Positions 51,865 to 60,833 of a stretch of DNA of 64,000 bases are shown here, piece after piece. How positions within the stretch are numbered: position 1 is the first letter of the stretch; every line of letters begins with the position of its first letter. The translations under genes were made by a program, and so were the position numbers. Below the pieces are notes generated by a model. The model searched no databases. It had not been told where the DNA came from and worked only from the letters and a program-made list of their open reading frames with translations. The DNA comes from PWXP01 sp040772845 (GTDB lineage: Bacteria; Planctomycetota; Planctomycetia; Pirellulales; Thermoguttaceae), in assembly GCA_040772845.1 (NCBI GenBank), contig JAXGXG010000001.1, forward strand, positions 3,534,001 to 3,598,000. The letters run 5' to 3'.

Positions 51865-52194
51865 CAGGTGCGAATGCGTTCCCTGCATGGTCCTGGCTTC
51901 AGCCGAAAGGGCATAACACCACCGCAAGGTGGGGTTGCGAACGAAAAAGACACCCCCCAACGAGCCAACTGTTTGCGATTGTTCAATTACACCGGCAGCC
52001 TGACCGACAACGGCCTGGATGTCCTGCTGACCAACCTGCCCGAATTGGCAAAAGACTTGCACTACGAAGTCGACACCACCATCGCCAGCCAGGTGGACCT
52101 GCTCATAGGCGTCCCAGAGCCGGCCAGCCTCTTGCTGATTTCCTTCAGCCTGCCATGGCTGCTGCGACGCAGACGGCGACCGCACCACGCTTGA
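51865..52194 (+). pseudogene. PEP-CTERM protein 3' remnant
   Basis: The frame ends VPEPASLLLISFSLPWLLRR RRR (VPEP motif, hydrophobic helix, basic tail): a complete PEP-CTERM sorting signal. Upstream, FNYTGSLTDNGLDVLLTNLP has the look of a passenger C-terminus, but no start or signal peptide is present. The preceding 51865-51960 is intergenic-repeat-like text with a CACCACCGCAAGGTGG hairpin. The 51684-52371 gap holds nothing else recognisable. Confidence 0.55.
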
Positions 52195-52371
52195 TGGTCG
52201 TTTCCGTCTTCCACCGAGATTCCCACGAGTAGGAGGGCTGGAAGAAGTCGATTGATCTGCCGGGTGGAGAAAGGGCGAATTGACTCTTAGGTCTTCGTGC
52301 AGATTGACTCCTCGCGGGGACAGTTCACCGGATCGCATCAAAGCCCCTGCATTTCGCCCAGAATACCACAC

Positions 52372-53481
52372 ATGACGATCCCGATGCGATCGCTCTTGTT
52401 CCTATCCGTCACTGCCTGGGGCGTTTGTTCGGGGCCGGCAATGGCTGGCACTTCTATCTGGGAAGACTCCAGTCTTCAGGATGACAGTACGGATTACACC
52501 GATCGTGCCTTCGGCGCAAACATGTTCGGCGAGCGAGATCGGTCTCCTTCGGTTGATCGCTGGAGAAAGCCGGACTGGTGTGGAGACAAGCTACAGCAAT
52601 GCGATTGGCATGTGGACTATCGTGTCCGATCCATGTTCAGTAGTTCCACGGCTTACGAGTTCGGGACCCCGGAATACCAACCGGACCCGTTTGCGCCGAT
52701 CAGCCGGCTTGAATTCGCCCTGAACTCGACCTGGCACGGTCTTCGAATCGAGGCAGAGAAACCGCGTTGGCGCATCGGCTTCGAGTGGCTGACGCCCATG
52801 CACGCCGATATCGGTGGCGTAATGGCCGATTACGATTGGGACAATTCCGGACCGCCGAGCAATTCTCTTCAGTTAGAGTCATTGACCCACTCCGCGCTTC
52901 GCTGGAACGAGGGGCAGATGCTCGAACTGGAAGCCGCGTTTCAGTGGACCGACTCGCTGCTCGGCCGATCGGTTCGATTCTGGCCCGTCCTGGGATTCCG
53001 ATTCCAGCGTTTTGACATGACGGCCTACAGCCTCAATAGCCTCGTCCCGCCGGACGGACCCGATCCAAGCCTGGACGGCGTCGACGTGATCCACTTCAAG
53101 CAGCAGTACTACATGGGCTATTTCGGCGGCGAGTTCTCCACGACCACGCGACTCACCCGGCGTATCCCGCTCGCCCTGACCTTCCGAGGCGATCTGGGAC
53201 CGACGGCGGCGTACAATGTCGACCACCATTTGCTGCGCGAAGGCGAACGGTACACGAAGGAGAAGACCCACGGCCTTGCATGGCATGTTCGCTTGGGGCT
53301 AGAAACGCCCCTGGCCGGGCGCTTCGCCGCAGGTTTGCAGGCCGATTACCTGGCGATTCACACAACCGGTACGCATCGCTGGGTCAATGAACCGTTCGGC
53401 ATCGACATGCAGTGGCGTAACGGGGTGGTGGTAAGCTCCCAACAGGTCTCGCTTACCGCGTATCTGCGTGCCAATTTCTGA
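52372..53481 (+). CDS. predicted outer-membrane beta-barrel protein
   Basis: A 369-aa exported protein (signal SLLFLSVTAWGVCSGPAMA). The mature part is full of alternating strands (WHVDYRVRSMFSSSTAYEFG; RFWPVLGFRFQRFDMTAYSL; YYMGYFGGEFSTTTRLTRR) and ends SLTAYLRANF, with the C-terminal Phe typical of barrel assembly signals. A DYDWDNSG motif at ~144 resembles the DYDWMN region of omptin proteases, but the Asp-His pair of omptins cannot be confirmed by eye. Porin or omptin-like; family uncertain. Confidence 0.6.
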   Translation: MTIPMRSLLFLSVTAWGVCSGPAMAGTSIWEDSSLQDDSTDYTDRAFGANMFGERDRSPSVDRWRKPDWCGDKLQQCDWHVDYRVRSMFSSSTAYEFGTPEYQPDPFAPISRLEFALNSTWHGLRIEAEKPRWRIGFEWLTPMHADIGGVMADYDWDNSGPPSNSLQLESLTHSALRWNEGQMLELEAAFQWTDSLLGRSVRFWPVLGFRFQRFDMTAYSLNSLVPPDGPDPSLDGVDVIHFKQQYYMGYFGGEFSTTTRLTRRIPLALTFRGDLGPTAAYNVDHHLLREGERYTKEKTHGLAWHVRLGLETPLAGRFAAGLQADYLAIHTTGTHRWVNEPFGIDMQWRNGVVVSSQQVSLTAYLRANF

Positions 53482-53825
53482 AGGGCCGAAGGATGCTATG
53501 GGTGCTTAAGGGACCCACTCGCTGGCGCTTCGAGCTTGTACGCGCTGGCGCGTCCGGGACACAAGCACGCAGCGCGAGCAAGTGAGTCCGCCGCGCTGCG
53601 CCCCGGCCGGCCCTGTGCCGGTCCTGTGCCGGTCGAGCGCCCGATTGGCCACTGCGCTCTCTTGCTGCAACGACGAAGCACCCCCGAAATGGGGTGCGCA
53701 TCGCATGGAAGAACAGCATCGGGGTGGAAGCGAAATACGACTGGTGGTATAGTGTTAGGCATGTGCACCGGGGGAAGAACGCGATCGGAAGCCCCCCCAG
53801 ACGCATTCCTGCCGGAGATCCCACC
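53482..53825. repeat. intergenic gap with inverted copy 3 of palindromic repeat
   Basis: 53511-53587 (GGACCCACTCGCTGGCGCTT to GCGAGCAAGTGAGTCC) is the 21901/28515 repeat in opposite orientation. CCTGTGCCGGT is directly repeated at 53610 and 53622. No gene is seen. Confidence 0.6.
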
Positions 53826-56438
53826 ATGAAGTCCGAAATCCTTCGCCTGCTGCTGCTGTTGGCAGTCATCTCCAATGTCAGTGCCGCGTCCGACGCTCCC
53901 CCATCGGCTGACAAAGGCTCGATGCTCGATTCCTTCCTGGCCGCAGGCATGCCGGACGAAATCCTGTTCGCCGTGCGCAAACCGAGTATCGACGGGCACT
54001 GGTACGGCAATATCGGCTACTACGCCACCGACCAATGCCGGCCAACCTTTCCCATGCACTCGGGTGGCAAGCTGTGCATCTACAACGTGAAGACGAAGAA
54101 AGTACGGACGATCTTCGAAGACCCGGAAGGTAACGTTCGCGATCCGCAACTCCATTACGACGGGCAGAAACTCATCTTCGCCTACCTGGCCAAAGGAAAA
54201 CGGCACTATAGCCTGTACGAAATCAACCTGGACGGCGCCGGCCTGCAGCAGTTGACCGGTCGGGGCGAAGATGTTGTTCCCGGGATGGAGGATGAACAGA
54301 CGTATTCGCCGCCCGGTTGGGACGATTTCGAACCGACCTATCTGCCCGATGGCGATATCATCTTCTGTTCCACGCGGGCGAATCGGTATGTTCAGTGCTG
54401 GCTAACGCAGGTGGCAACGCTCTACAAGTGCGATGCCGACGGCGGCAATATCCGACTCCTCTCGCCCAATGTGGAACAGGACAACACGCCCTGGGTTCTT
54501 TCCAACGGGCAGGTGGCCTACATGCGTTGGGAATATGTGGACCGGTATCACTTGGGCTACCATCATCTTTGGGCCATGAACCCCGACGGCACCCGCCAGA
54601 TGGTAATCTACGGCAACCAGATCGACAGCGGTGTTATCCTGGCGCCGAAGCCCATTCCGAACAGTCCCAAGCTGGTGGTTACCTGGTCGCCCGGCCACGG
54701 CATGCGCGAGCACTACGGCCGCGTCGCACTGATCGACCCACGACTCGGACCGGACGATCCGAAGGGCGTTCAGTACATCAGCAAAGGAAACACCCATTGC
54801 GATCCTTGGGCTTTCAGCGAAGAACACCTGCTGGCCGCCAATAAGACGGCGATCGAACTGATCGACGGCCAGGGCGCAACGGAGGTCCTCTATCGATTGC
54901 CGGACGAGCTGGCCAAGGCCGGCTACTGGATTGGCGAGCCGCGGCCGGTTATGCGACGCGAGCGCGAACCGATCCTTGCCGACGAGACCGATCCAGCCGC
55001 CGACCACGGCACGCTGGCCCTGGCCAATATCTACCGAGGCCGGAAGATGCGCGAGCTCGAACCGGGCACGGTCAAGAACCTGCTGATCTACGAGGTGCTG
55101 CCCAAGCCGATCAACTATTCGGGCGCCATGTCCGAGATGTCGGCCGGCGGTACATTCGCCGTCGAGCGGCTGATCGGTTCGGTCCCCGTCTCCAAGGAGG
55201 GGAGCGCCTATTTCAAGCTGCCCCCGCTGCGAAGCTTCCTGTTCGTCGCCATGGATGAGAAGGGCCATTGCGTGAAACGAATGCATTCGTTCACCTCGGT
55301 CATGCCGGGCGAGACAACCACCTGCATTGGGTGCCACGAAAGACGCACCGAGGCCGCCGATCCGGCCGACTACGACCACCTTATGCGCATGATGCGCAAT
55401 CCACCTGCCGAACCCGAACCGATTGCAGGCGTGCCGGAAATCTTCGATTACCTTCGCGACATCCAGCCGATCCTGGACAAGCATTGCCTGGAATGCCACA
55501 ACCACGACCGCGAGGAAGGCGGGTTCAATATCTCGGGGCACTGGGGGCCACTTTACCCGATCGGCTACATCCAGATGTCGTGGCGTGAACTGTTTGGCGA
55601 CAACCGCGTGAAGCTGCCCTATGCCGAGCACCGCGAGAGTGACTTCGCACCCTACGAAATCGGCACCGGCTCCAGCCGCCTGCTGAAACTCATTGAAGAA
55701 GGCCACGGCGGCGTCCATATGCCGGAAAGCGAACAGAAGATCATTCGCTACTGGCTCGACGCCGGGGCGAATCACGCCGGCACGTATGCCGTGAACAGCC
55801 ACGGCACCATCGGCCATTACGTTCACAACGTCAATTCCCGCAACGGCAAGGATTGGCCGGAAACGAAGGCCATGGTCGAAGTGATCAACCGCCGCTGTGA
55901 TTGCTGCCACGCCCCAACCGAGGCAGAAAAGAAGATCGGCACCTACAAGCTCCCGGCCCACTTCTACGTGAATTACTATCCGCCGGAAAAGCACCAGAAG
56001 AACATGTACGTGGCGCATACCATGTCGGAAGACGGCGGCCGGTTCAATCGCCACGTGATCTTCAACCTGTCGTACCCCGAACTGTCGAAAGTGGCCCGGG
56101 CGCCGCTGGCCAAGGCGGCCGGCGGACTGGGCGTGTGCGAGGCCAGGTCGGGCGAAGTGATCTTCAAGGACAAAACCGATCCGGACTACCTGGCCATCGT
56201 CGCCGCCGTCGCACGCGGCCGGAAGCATATCCTGGAAGAGAATAACCGTTTCTGCATGATCAACCCCAGCCCGAACAATGGCAAAGACTGCCCCACCCGG
56301 TTCGTCCCGCGCCGCGACTACGTGCGCGAGATGATCCGGTACGGCGTGCTGCCGGTCGACCACGACTTCAACGCATCGGTCGATCCGTTCGAGCTGGACA
56401 AGGCCTACTGGAAAACATTCTGGCATGTGCCCAAATAA
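53826..56438 (+). CDS. PD40 / HzsA-like multihaem secreted protein
   Basis: An 870-aa exported protein (signal EILRLLLLLAVISNVSA). The N-terminal half is a TolB/PD40-like propeller (IIFCSTRANRYVQCWLTQVA; HHLWAMNPDGTRQMVIYGNQ). The C-terminal half carries haem c motifs CIGCH (~500) and CLECH (~553), plus a CDCCH (~689). This layout matches the hydrazine-synthase-alpha-like family that is widespread in Planctomycetota and not limited to anammox. No HzsB or HzsC is here, so hydrazine synthesis is not implied. GGAG lies nine bases before the ATG. The gene is followed by a GH2 enzyme 124 bp on. Confidence 0.8.
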   Translation: MKSEILRLLLLLAVISNVSAASDAPPSADKGSMLDSFLAAGMPDEILFAVRKPSIDGHWYGNIGYYATDQCRPTFPMHSGGKLCIYNVKTKKVRTIFEDPEGNVRDPQLHYDGQKLIFAYLAKGKRHYSLYEINLDGAGLQQLTGRGEDVVPGMEDEQTYSPPGWDDFEPTYLPDGDIIFCSTRANRYVQCWLTQVATLYKCDADGGNIRLLSPNVEQDNTPWVLSNGQVAYMRWEYVDRYHLGYHHLWAMNPDGTRQMVIYGNQIDSGVILAPKPIPNSPKLVVTWSPGHGMREHYGRVALIDPRLGPDDPKGVQYISKGNTHCDPWAFSEEHLLAANKTAIELIDGQGATEVLYRLPDELAKAGYWIGEPRPVMRREREPILADETDPAADHGTLALANIYRGRKMRELEPGTVKNLLIYEVLPKPINYSGAMSEMSAGGTFAVERLIGSVPVSKEGSAYFKLPPLRSFLFVAMDEKGHCVKRMHSFTSVMPGETTTCIGCHERRTEAADPADYDHLMRMMRNPPAEPEPIAGVPEIFDYLRDIQPILDKHCLECHNHDREEGGFNISGHWGPLYPIGYIQMSWRELFGDNRVKLPYAEHRESDFAPYEIGTGSSRLLKLIEEGHGGVHMPESEQKIIRYWLDAGANHAGTYAVNSHGTIGHYVHNVNSRNGKDWPETKAMVEVINRRCDCCHAPTEAEKKIGTYKLPAHFYVNYYPPEKHQKNMYVAHTMSEDGGRFNRHVIFNLSYPELSKVARAPLAKAAGGLGVCEARSGEVIFKDKTDPDYLAIVAAVARGRKHILEENNRFCMINPSPNNGKDCPTRFVPRRDYVREMIRYGVLPVDHDFNASVDPFELDKAYWKTFWHVPK

Positions 56439-56562
56439 CGCCATCGCGGCGAAAATGCCGTTCGCCGTGCGGCTTCGCACACGAGACTGCCCGGCGGCAG
56501 CGGTCTGGCAGGTAAAGCTTGTACTTCAATGATTCTACTAATGACACCGAAGGAATAGACGC

Positions 56563-59367
56563 ATGAGAAAGCCGGTCCGAGAGTTTGCCAAGAGTGTTGT
56601 TGTCGCGACGTTGATCGCGTGTGGAATCGGGTTCGGACGCGCCGGGGCAGACGACATTCCGCTGCCCGAACATCCCCGCCCCGATTTCCAGCGGGCCGAC
56701 TGGATCAACCTCAATGGCGATTGGGCCTTCCGATTCGATAAGGCGAATGCCGGCCTGGCCGACAACTGGGCAACTGGCAAAACGGAGTTCCCCCTTACCA
56801 TCAAGGTCCCGTTCCCCTGGGGCTCGAAGCTTTCCGGCGTGAAAGACGAAGCCGATATCGCCTGGTACCGCCGCACGGTCCAGGTACCGGCCGCATGGAA
56901 AGGACAGCGCGTGTTCCTGGTGGTCGGCGCCAGCGACTGGCACACCACCGGCTGGCTCGACGGCCGCGAGGTCGGCAGCAACAAGGGTGGATACACGCCC
57001 TTCGCACTCGATCTGACCGACGCCGTGAAGTGGGGCGAACCGCAGCAGCTCGTCTTGCGCGTCGATGATACCAAGCACGGCTTCAAACTGTACGGCAAGC
57101 AAGGATACGGCGATGCCCGCGGAATCTGGCAAACCGTCTATCTGGAAGCCCGGCCGGCCGTCGCGCTCGACCACGTTCACTTCCTGCCCGATATCGACAA
57201 TAACAAGGTCACCGTCAAGGCGGCGCTCGACGCCCCGGCCCCAAAACCGATGCAGCTTGCCGTCACCTTCAAGCCGCAAGACCGCAAAGAACCTGCCGTT
57301 GCCCACATCGCCCAGGGCCAGCAAGAGGTCGAGTTCGAGGTTCCGCTGGATAGCCCGCGGCTGTGGTCGCTGGACGATCCCTATCTGTACGAAGTCCAGG
57401 CAGTCCTGTCCGGAAACGAGCAAACCGATACTGTTTCGACCTACTTCGGCATGCGCAAGATCAGCGTCGTCGACCTGCCCGGGACCGACTACCCATACAT
57501 TGCCCTGAACAACAAGCCGCTGTACCTGAAACTTGCGCTCGACCAGAGCTATCATCCGGAAGGGTTCTATACGTTTCCAAGCGACGCGTTTATGCGGGAA
57601 GAGATTCTCCGCACCCGGCAGATCGGGCTGAACGGGCAGCGATTGCACGTGAAGATCGACGTGCCGCGAAAGCTCTACTGGGCCGACAAGCTGGGCGTGC
57701 TGATCATGGCCGACGTGCCCAACAGTTGGGGACAGCCGGACGAAGACATGCGTCGCGAAACCGAAGTCGCCCTCCGCGGAATGATCCGCCGCGATATGAA
57801 CCACCCGAGTATCTTCAGTTGGGTCGTCTTCAACGAGACGTGGGGGCTCAAATCGAAAGACGGAAAATACCTGCCCGAAACGCAAGAGTGGGTCGCCTCC
57901 ATGGTGCGATTGACCAAATCGCTCGATCCGACCCGCCTGGTCGAGGATAATTCCCCTTGCAACAACGACCACGTGCTGACCGACATCAATAGCTGGCACG
58001 CCTACCTGCCCGGATACAAGTGGACCGAACACCTGGATATGGTCTGCAAGTCCACATATCCCGGCTCGAAGTGGAACTACATTGGCGATCGCGTGCAGGG
58101 TCGCGAGCCGCTGTTGAACAGCGAGTGCGGCAACGTCTGGGGCTATAAGGGCAGTACGGGCGACGTCGATTGGAGCTGGGACTACCATCGCATGATGGAC
58201 GCGTTCCGACGCCACCCGAAAATCTGCGGATGGCTCTATACGGAACACCACGACGTGATCAACGAGTGGAACGGCTACTGGCGATTCGACCGCTCGGACA
58301 AGTTCACCGGAATCGAAGGCCTGGTTCCGGGCATGAGCCTAAGCGACCTGCACGGCGACCTCTACATCGCCGTTGGCAACCAACTTTGTGAAGAGGTGGA
58401 GCCGGGCGCCACGGTCGAGGTCCCGTTGTATCTGTCCGCCTTGACCGATCGCCCGGCGGAGCAGGCGCTTGTGCTCAAGGCCTCGCTGCGAACCTGGGAT
58501 AACCTGGGCGACCAGCAGTACAAGGAATTGGCTATCCAGCGACCATTGACGTGTAAGGCATGGCAGGTGGGCGAGTTGGAGCCCCTCGAAGTCGCACTCC
58601 CCGACACGCCATCCGTCGCCGTCCTGGCCGTCTGGCTGCAAGACGCGGAAGGCAAGGTGGTTGCGCGCAACTTCTCGACGTTCGTGGTCCGCGACGGTCA
58701 ACAAGCGCGACAGGAAACCCTTGCTCGCGGCAACGAGAACCTCCGCATTGCACGCGCCGCGCCCAACGACTTCACCCAGGCCGAATGGTCCGTCAAACAG
58801 TGGAACGTCTTCGATGGCCTGAAAGTCAACGGGGCCGGCAAGGGCTTCTTCGAATACAGAATCGCATGGCCCGAAGGACTTCAACCCGAAAACGTCCGAA
58901 ACGCCCGGTTCCTGGCCGAACTCGGCGCCAAACAACTCTTCGGTAAGGATGTCGAAGGCGCAGCGAATATGAGCGGCGATTACATGCGAGGCCGCGGTAC
59001 GATCGACCCGAGCCGCAATCCCAACGCTTACCCCATGACCGATACGCAGACCTATCCCGGCGCCGTCCGGGTATCTGTCAACGGACAGGCCGTGGGCGCC
59101 TTCGACTTGCCGGACGATCCGGCCGATCACCGCGGCATCCTCTCCTGGCGCGCCCAGAAGCGGGACGGCACTCTGGCCGAAGCCGGTTCGTACGGCTACC
59201 TGATCGCAGCGGACATTCCCGCCTCCGTGCTGAAGCACGCTGCCGAACAGGGATACCTGACGATCCGGCTCGAAACCGGCGACAAGCTGGCGTCCGGACT
59301 GGCCATTTATGGCGAGCAGTTCGGCCGGTATCCGCTGGACCCGACGGTCGTGTTCAGCTTGAAATGA
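56563..59367 (+). CDS. secreted glycoside hydrolase family 2 protein
   Basis: A 934-aa exported beta-galactosidase/beta-glucuronidase-like enzyme. Signal peptide VVVATLIACGIGFGRAGA; then the sugar-binding domain (WINLNGDWAFRFD; YRRTVQVPAAWKGQRVFLVV), an Ig-like domain and the TIM barrel. The acid/base is Glu425 in VVFNETWGL, and the likely nucleophile is Glu521 in LLNSECGNVWG. A C-terminal extension of ~300 residues (from LSDLHGDLYIAVG) contains extra beta domains. Substrate specificity cannot be told. Probably part of the same polysaccharide utilisation set as its neighbours. Confidence 0.88.
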   Translation: MRKPVREFAKSVVVATLIACGIGFGRAGADDIPLPEHPRPDFQRADWINLNGDWAFRFDKANAGLADNWATGKTEFPLTIKVPFPWGSKLSGVKDEADIAWYRRTVQVPAAWKGQRVFLVVGASDWHTTGWLDGREVGSNKGGYTPFALDLTDAVKWGEPQQLVLRVDDTKHGFKLYGKQGYGDARGIWQTVYLEARPAVALDHVHFLPDIDNNKVTVKAALDAPAPKPMQLAVTFKPQDRKEPAVAHIAQGQQEVEFEVPLDSPRLWSLDDPYLYEVQAVLSGNEQTDTVSTYFGMRKISVVDLPGTDYPYIALNNKPLYLKLALDQSYHPEGFYTFPSDAFMREEILRTRQIGLNGQRLHVKIDVPRKLYWADKLGVLIMADVPNSWGQPDEDMRRETEVALRGMIRRDMNHPSIFSWVVFNETWGLKSKDGKYLPETQEWVASMVRLTKSLDPTRLVEDNSPCNNDHVLTDINSWHAYLPGYKWTEHLDMVCKSTYPGSKWNYIGDRVQGREPLLNSECGNVWGYKGSTGDVDWSWDYHRMMDAFRRHPKICGWLYTEHHDVINEWNGYWRFDRSDKFTGIEGLVPGMSLSDLHGDLYIAVGNQLCEEVEPGATVEVPLYLSALTDRPAEQALVLKASLRTWDNLGDQQYKELAIQRPLTCKAWQVGELEPLEVALPDTPSVAVLAVWLQDAEGKVVARNFSTFVVRDGQQARQETLARGNENLRIARAAPNDFTQAEWSVKQWNVFDGLKVNGAGKGFFEYRIAWPEGLQPENVRNARFLAELGAKQLFGKDVEGAANMSGDYMRGRGTIDPSRNPNAYPMTDTQTYPGAVRVSVNGQAVGAFDLPDDPADHRGILSWRAQKRDGTLAEAGSYGYLIAADIPASVLKHAAEQGYLTIRLETGDKLASGLAIYGEQFGRYPLDPTVVFSLK

Positions 59368-59397
59368 GCGGTCTGCGCCGGCTGCTTCGTCAGCCGA

Positions 59398-60663
59398 TCA
59401 GGCCGCGCCTAGAACAACGGCGGCCGCCTGGCCCTGCGGCGTGTGATTCAGCAGCAGGGCCGTCGGTTTCTGCGAAGGCTCGCCCTTGCCGCAGACGACG
59501 CGGACGGGGCACTCGGCGTCCGGCTGTTCGTAGTTGAGCGTTGCCGGAATATGCCCGTGCAGAAGCGCGAGGACACTGGCGGCCATCTCGACCGCGCCGC
59601 CCCCGGGACCAAGGCTGCCGAAGTAGCTCTTCGGTGCAAACACCGGCGCGTCGCCCAGCGTATCGCGGATGGCATGCGCTTCGATCCGGTCGTCGTGCAG
59701 CGTGCCTGCACCGTGTGCGTTCACATGGCCGATTTCGTCAGCCGACAGGCCGGCATGTTCCAACGCGCGCCCGATGGCCGTCCGAATGGCCGCTCCGGTG
59801 AGCGGCTGGCCCTTCCGGTTCGGCTCGAACGCGCTGGCAAATCCGAGTACGCGGCCGAGTACCGTGGCCCCACGCGCCTCGGCATGACGACGTGTCTCAA
59901 GCGTGAACGCGGCCGCGCCCTCGCCTGCAACCGTGCCGTCCCGCCGTGCGTCGAACGGCCGACTGGCCGCACTGGGATTGTCGCGACGCCGTGTATATTC
60001 AAATACGCCGCTACGCACCCAAAGCGGCGGACTGATGCGCGAACTCACCCCGCCTGCCACCACAACGTCCGCATGACCCCGATCCAGCACGCGAACCGCC
60101 TCCGCCACGGCAAGAAGGCTCGATACGTCGCCAAGAACGATCGAGTTGTTCGGCCCGCGTGCATCCTGCGCAATGGCAATATGGCAGGCCGGCATATTGG
60201 GCAGGTATTTCAACATCCACAGCGGATACATTTCCGGCAAGGCCTTCTGGCCCCAAAGCCCGAAGTCGAACTGGCCGTCCGTCATGCAACTGCGAAACGC
60301 CGCCACCAGTTCGTCCAAATCGCACGGGATCGTTTCCGCCCCGAACAGCACGCCCATCCGCTCTGGGGCGAACGGCGTCGCATGATGACCTGCCTGCTCG
60401 CACGCTAAATCGGCTGCCGCAAACGCCAACTGAATGTCGCGGCTCATCACCTTCAGACTCTTGCGCGGGCGGACATACCGCTTGGGATCGAAGTCGGCCA
60501 CATCCGCCCCGAGCGTGCCCGGCAGGTGGGCGCCTTCAAATAGGGCCAGGTTGCGCACCCCGCTGCGCCCGTCGCGCAGCGAGGCCCAGAAAGCTTCGTT
60601 GCCAATTCCGATCGGACTGACAATGCCGAGGCCACTGATGATGATTTCAGAACGATTACACAT
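59398..60663 (-). CDS. beta-ketoacyl-ACP-synthase-like protein with degenerate active site
   Basis: A 421-aa thiolase-fold protein (IIISGLGIVSPIGIGNEAFW; VVVAGGVSSRISPPLW; GHVNAHGAGTLHDDRIEAHA). In active FabF the triad is Cys-His-His. Here the Cys region reads CHIAIAQDARGPNNSI, with Ala where TACTSG has Cys; the first His is kept (NAHGAGT); the second, GHLLGAAG, is GSLGPGGG. It therefore resembles a chain-length-factor or decarboxylase-type KS, not a condensing enzyme. No ACP or other fatty-acid gene is adjacent. ATG 60663 was chosen at the conserved family start. Confidence 0.8.
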   Translation of the reverse strand: MCNRSEIIISGLGIVSPIGIGNEAFWASLRDGRSGVRNLALFEGAHLPGTLGADVADFDPKRYVRPRKSLKVMSRDIQLAFAAADLACEQAGHHATPFAPERMGVLFGAETIPCDLDELVAAFRSCMTDGQFDFGLWGQKALPEMYPLWMLKYLPNMPACHIAIAQDARGPNNSIVLGDVSSLLAVAEAVRVLDRGHADVVVAGGVSSRISPPLWVRSGVFEYTRRRDNPSAASRPFDARRDGTVAGEGAAAFTLETRRHAEARGATVLGRVLGFASAFEPNRKGQPLTGAAIRTAIGRALEHAGLSADEIGHVNAHGAGTLHDDRIEAHAIRDTLGDAPVFAPKSYFGSLGPGGGAVEMAASVLALLHGHIPATLNYEQPDAECPVRVVCGKGEPSQKPTALLLNHTPQGQAAAVVLGAA

Positions 60664-60833
60664 AGCGTTGCCAAGCGTCGGCCAATGTGCAGTCGATACG
60701 ATGCAACCGGCCTGTCTGCCGGAACTGGCATGAAGGCGCCCTGCCTGCTGCCCACCGGACCGGACAATCCTCCTATCGTAATCGGGCGGGGCCGTTTGGA
60801 CAACGGGGCACCGCAACCTGTTTCCGTCCGCAT

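Noticed and set aside
53826..56438. True hydrazine synthase alpha subunit
   Set aside because: The family is widespread in non-anammox planctomycetes, and no other hydrazine synthase subunit is adjacent.
54402..58251. Long minus-strand frames (692 and 627 codons) opposite the HzsA-like and GH2 genes
   Set aside because: The plus strand carries clear haem and GH2 motifs; these are shadows.
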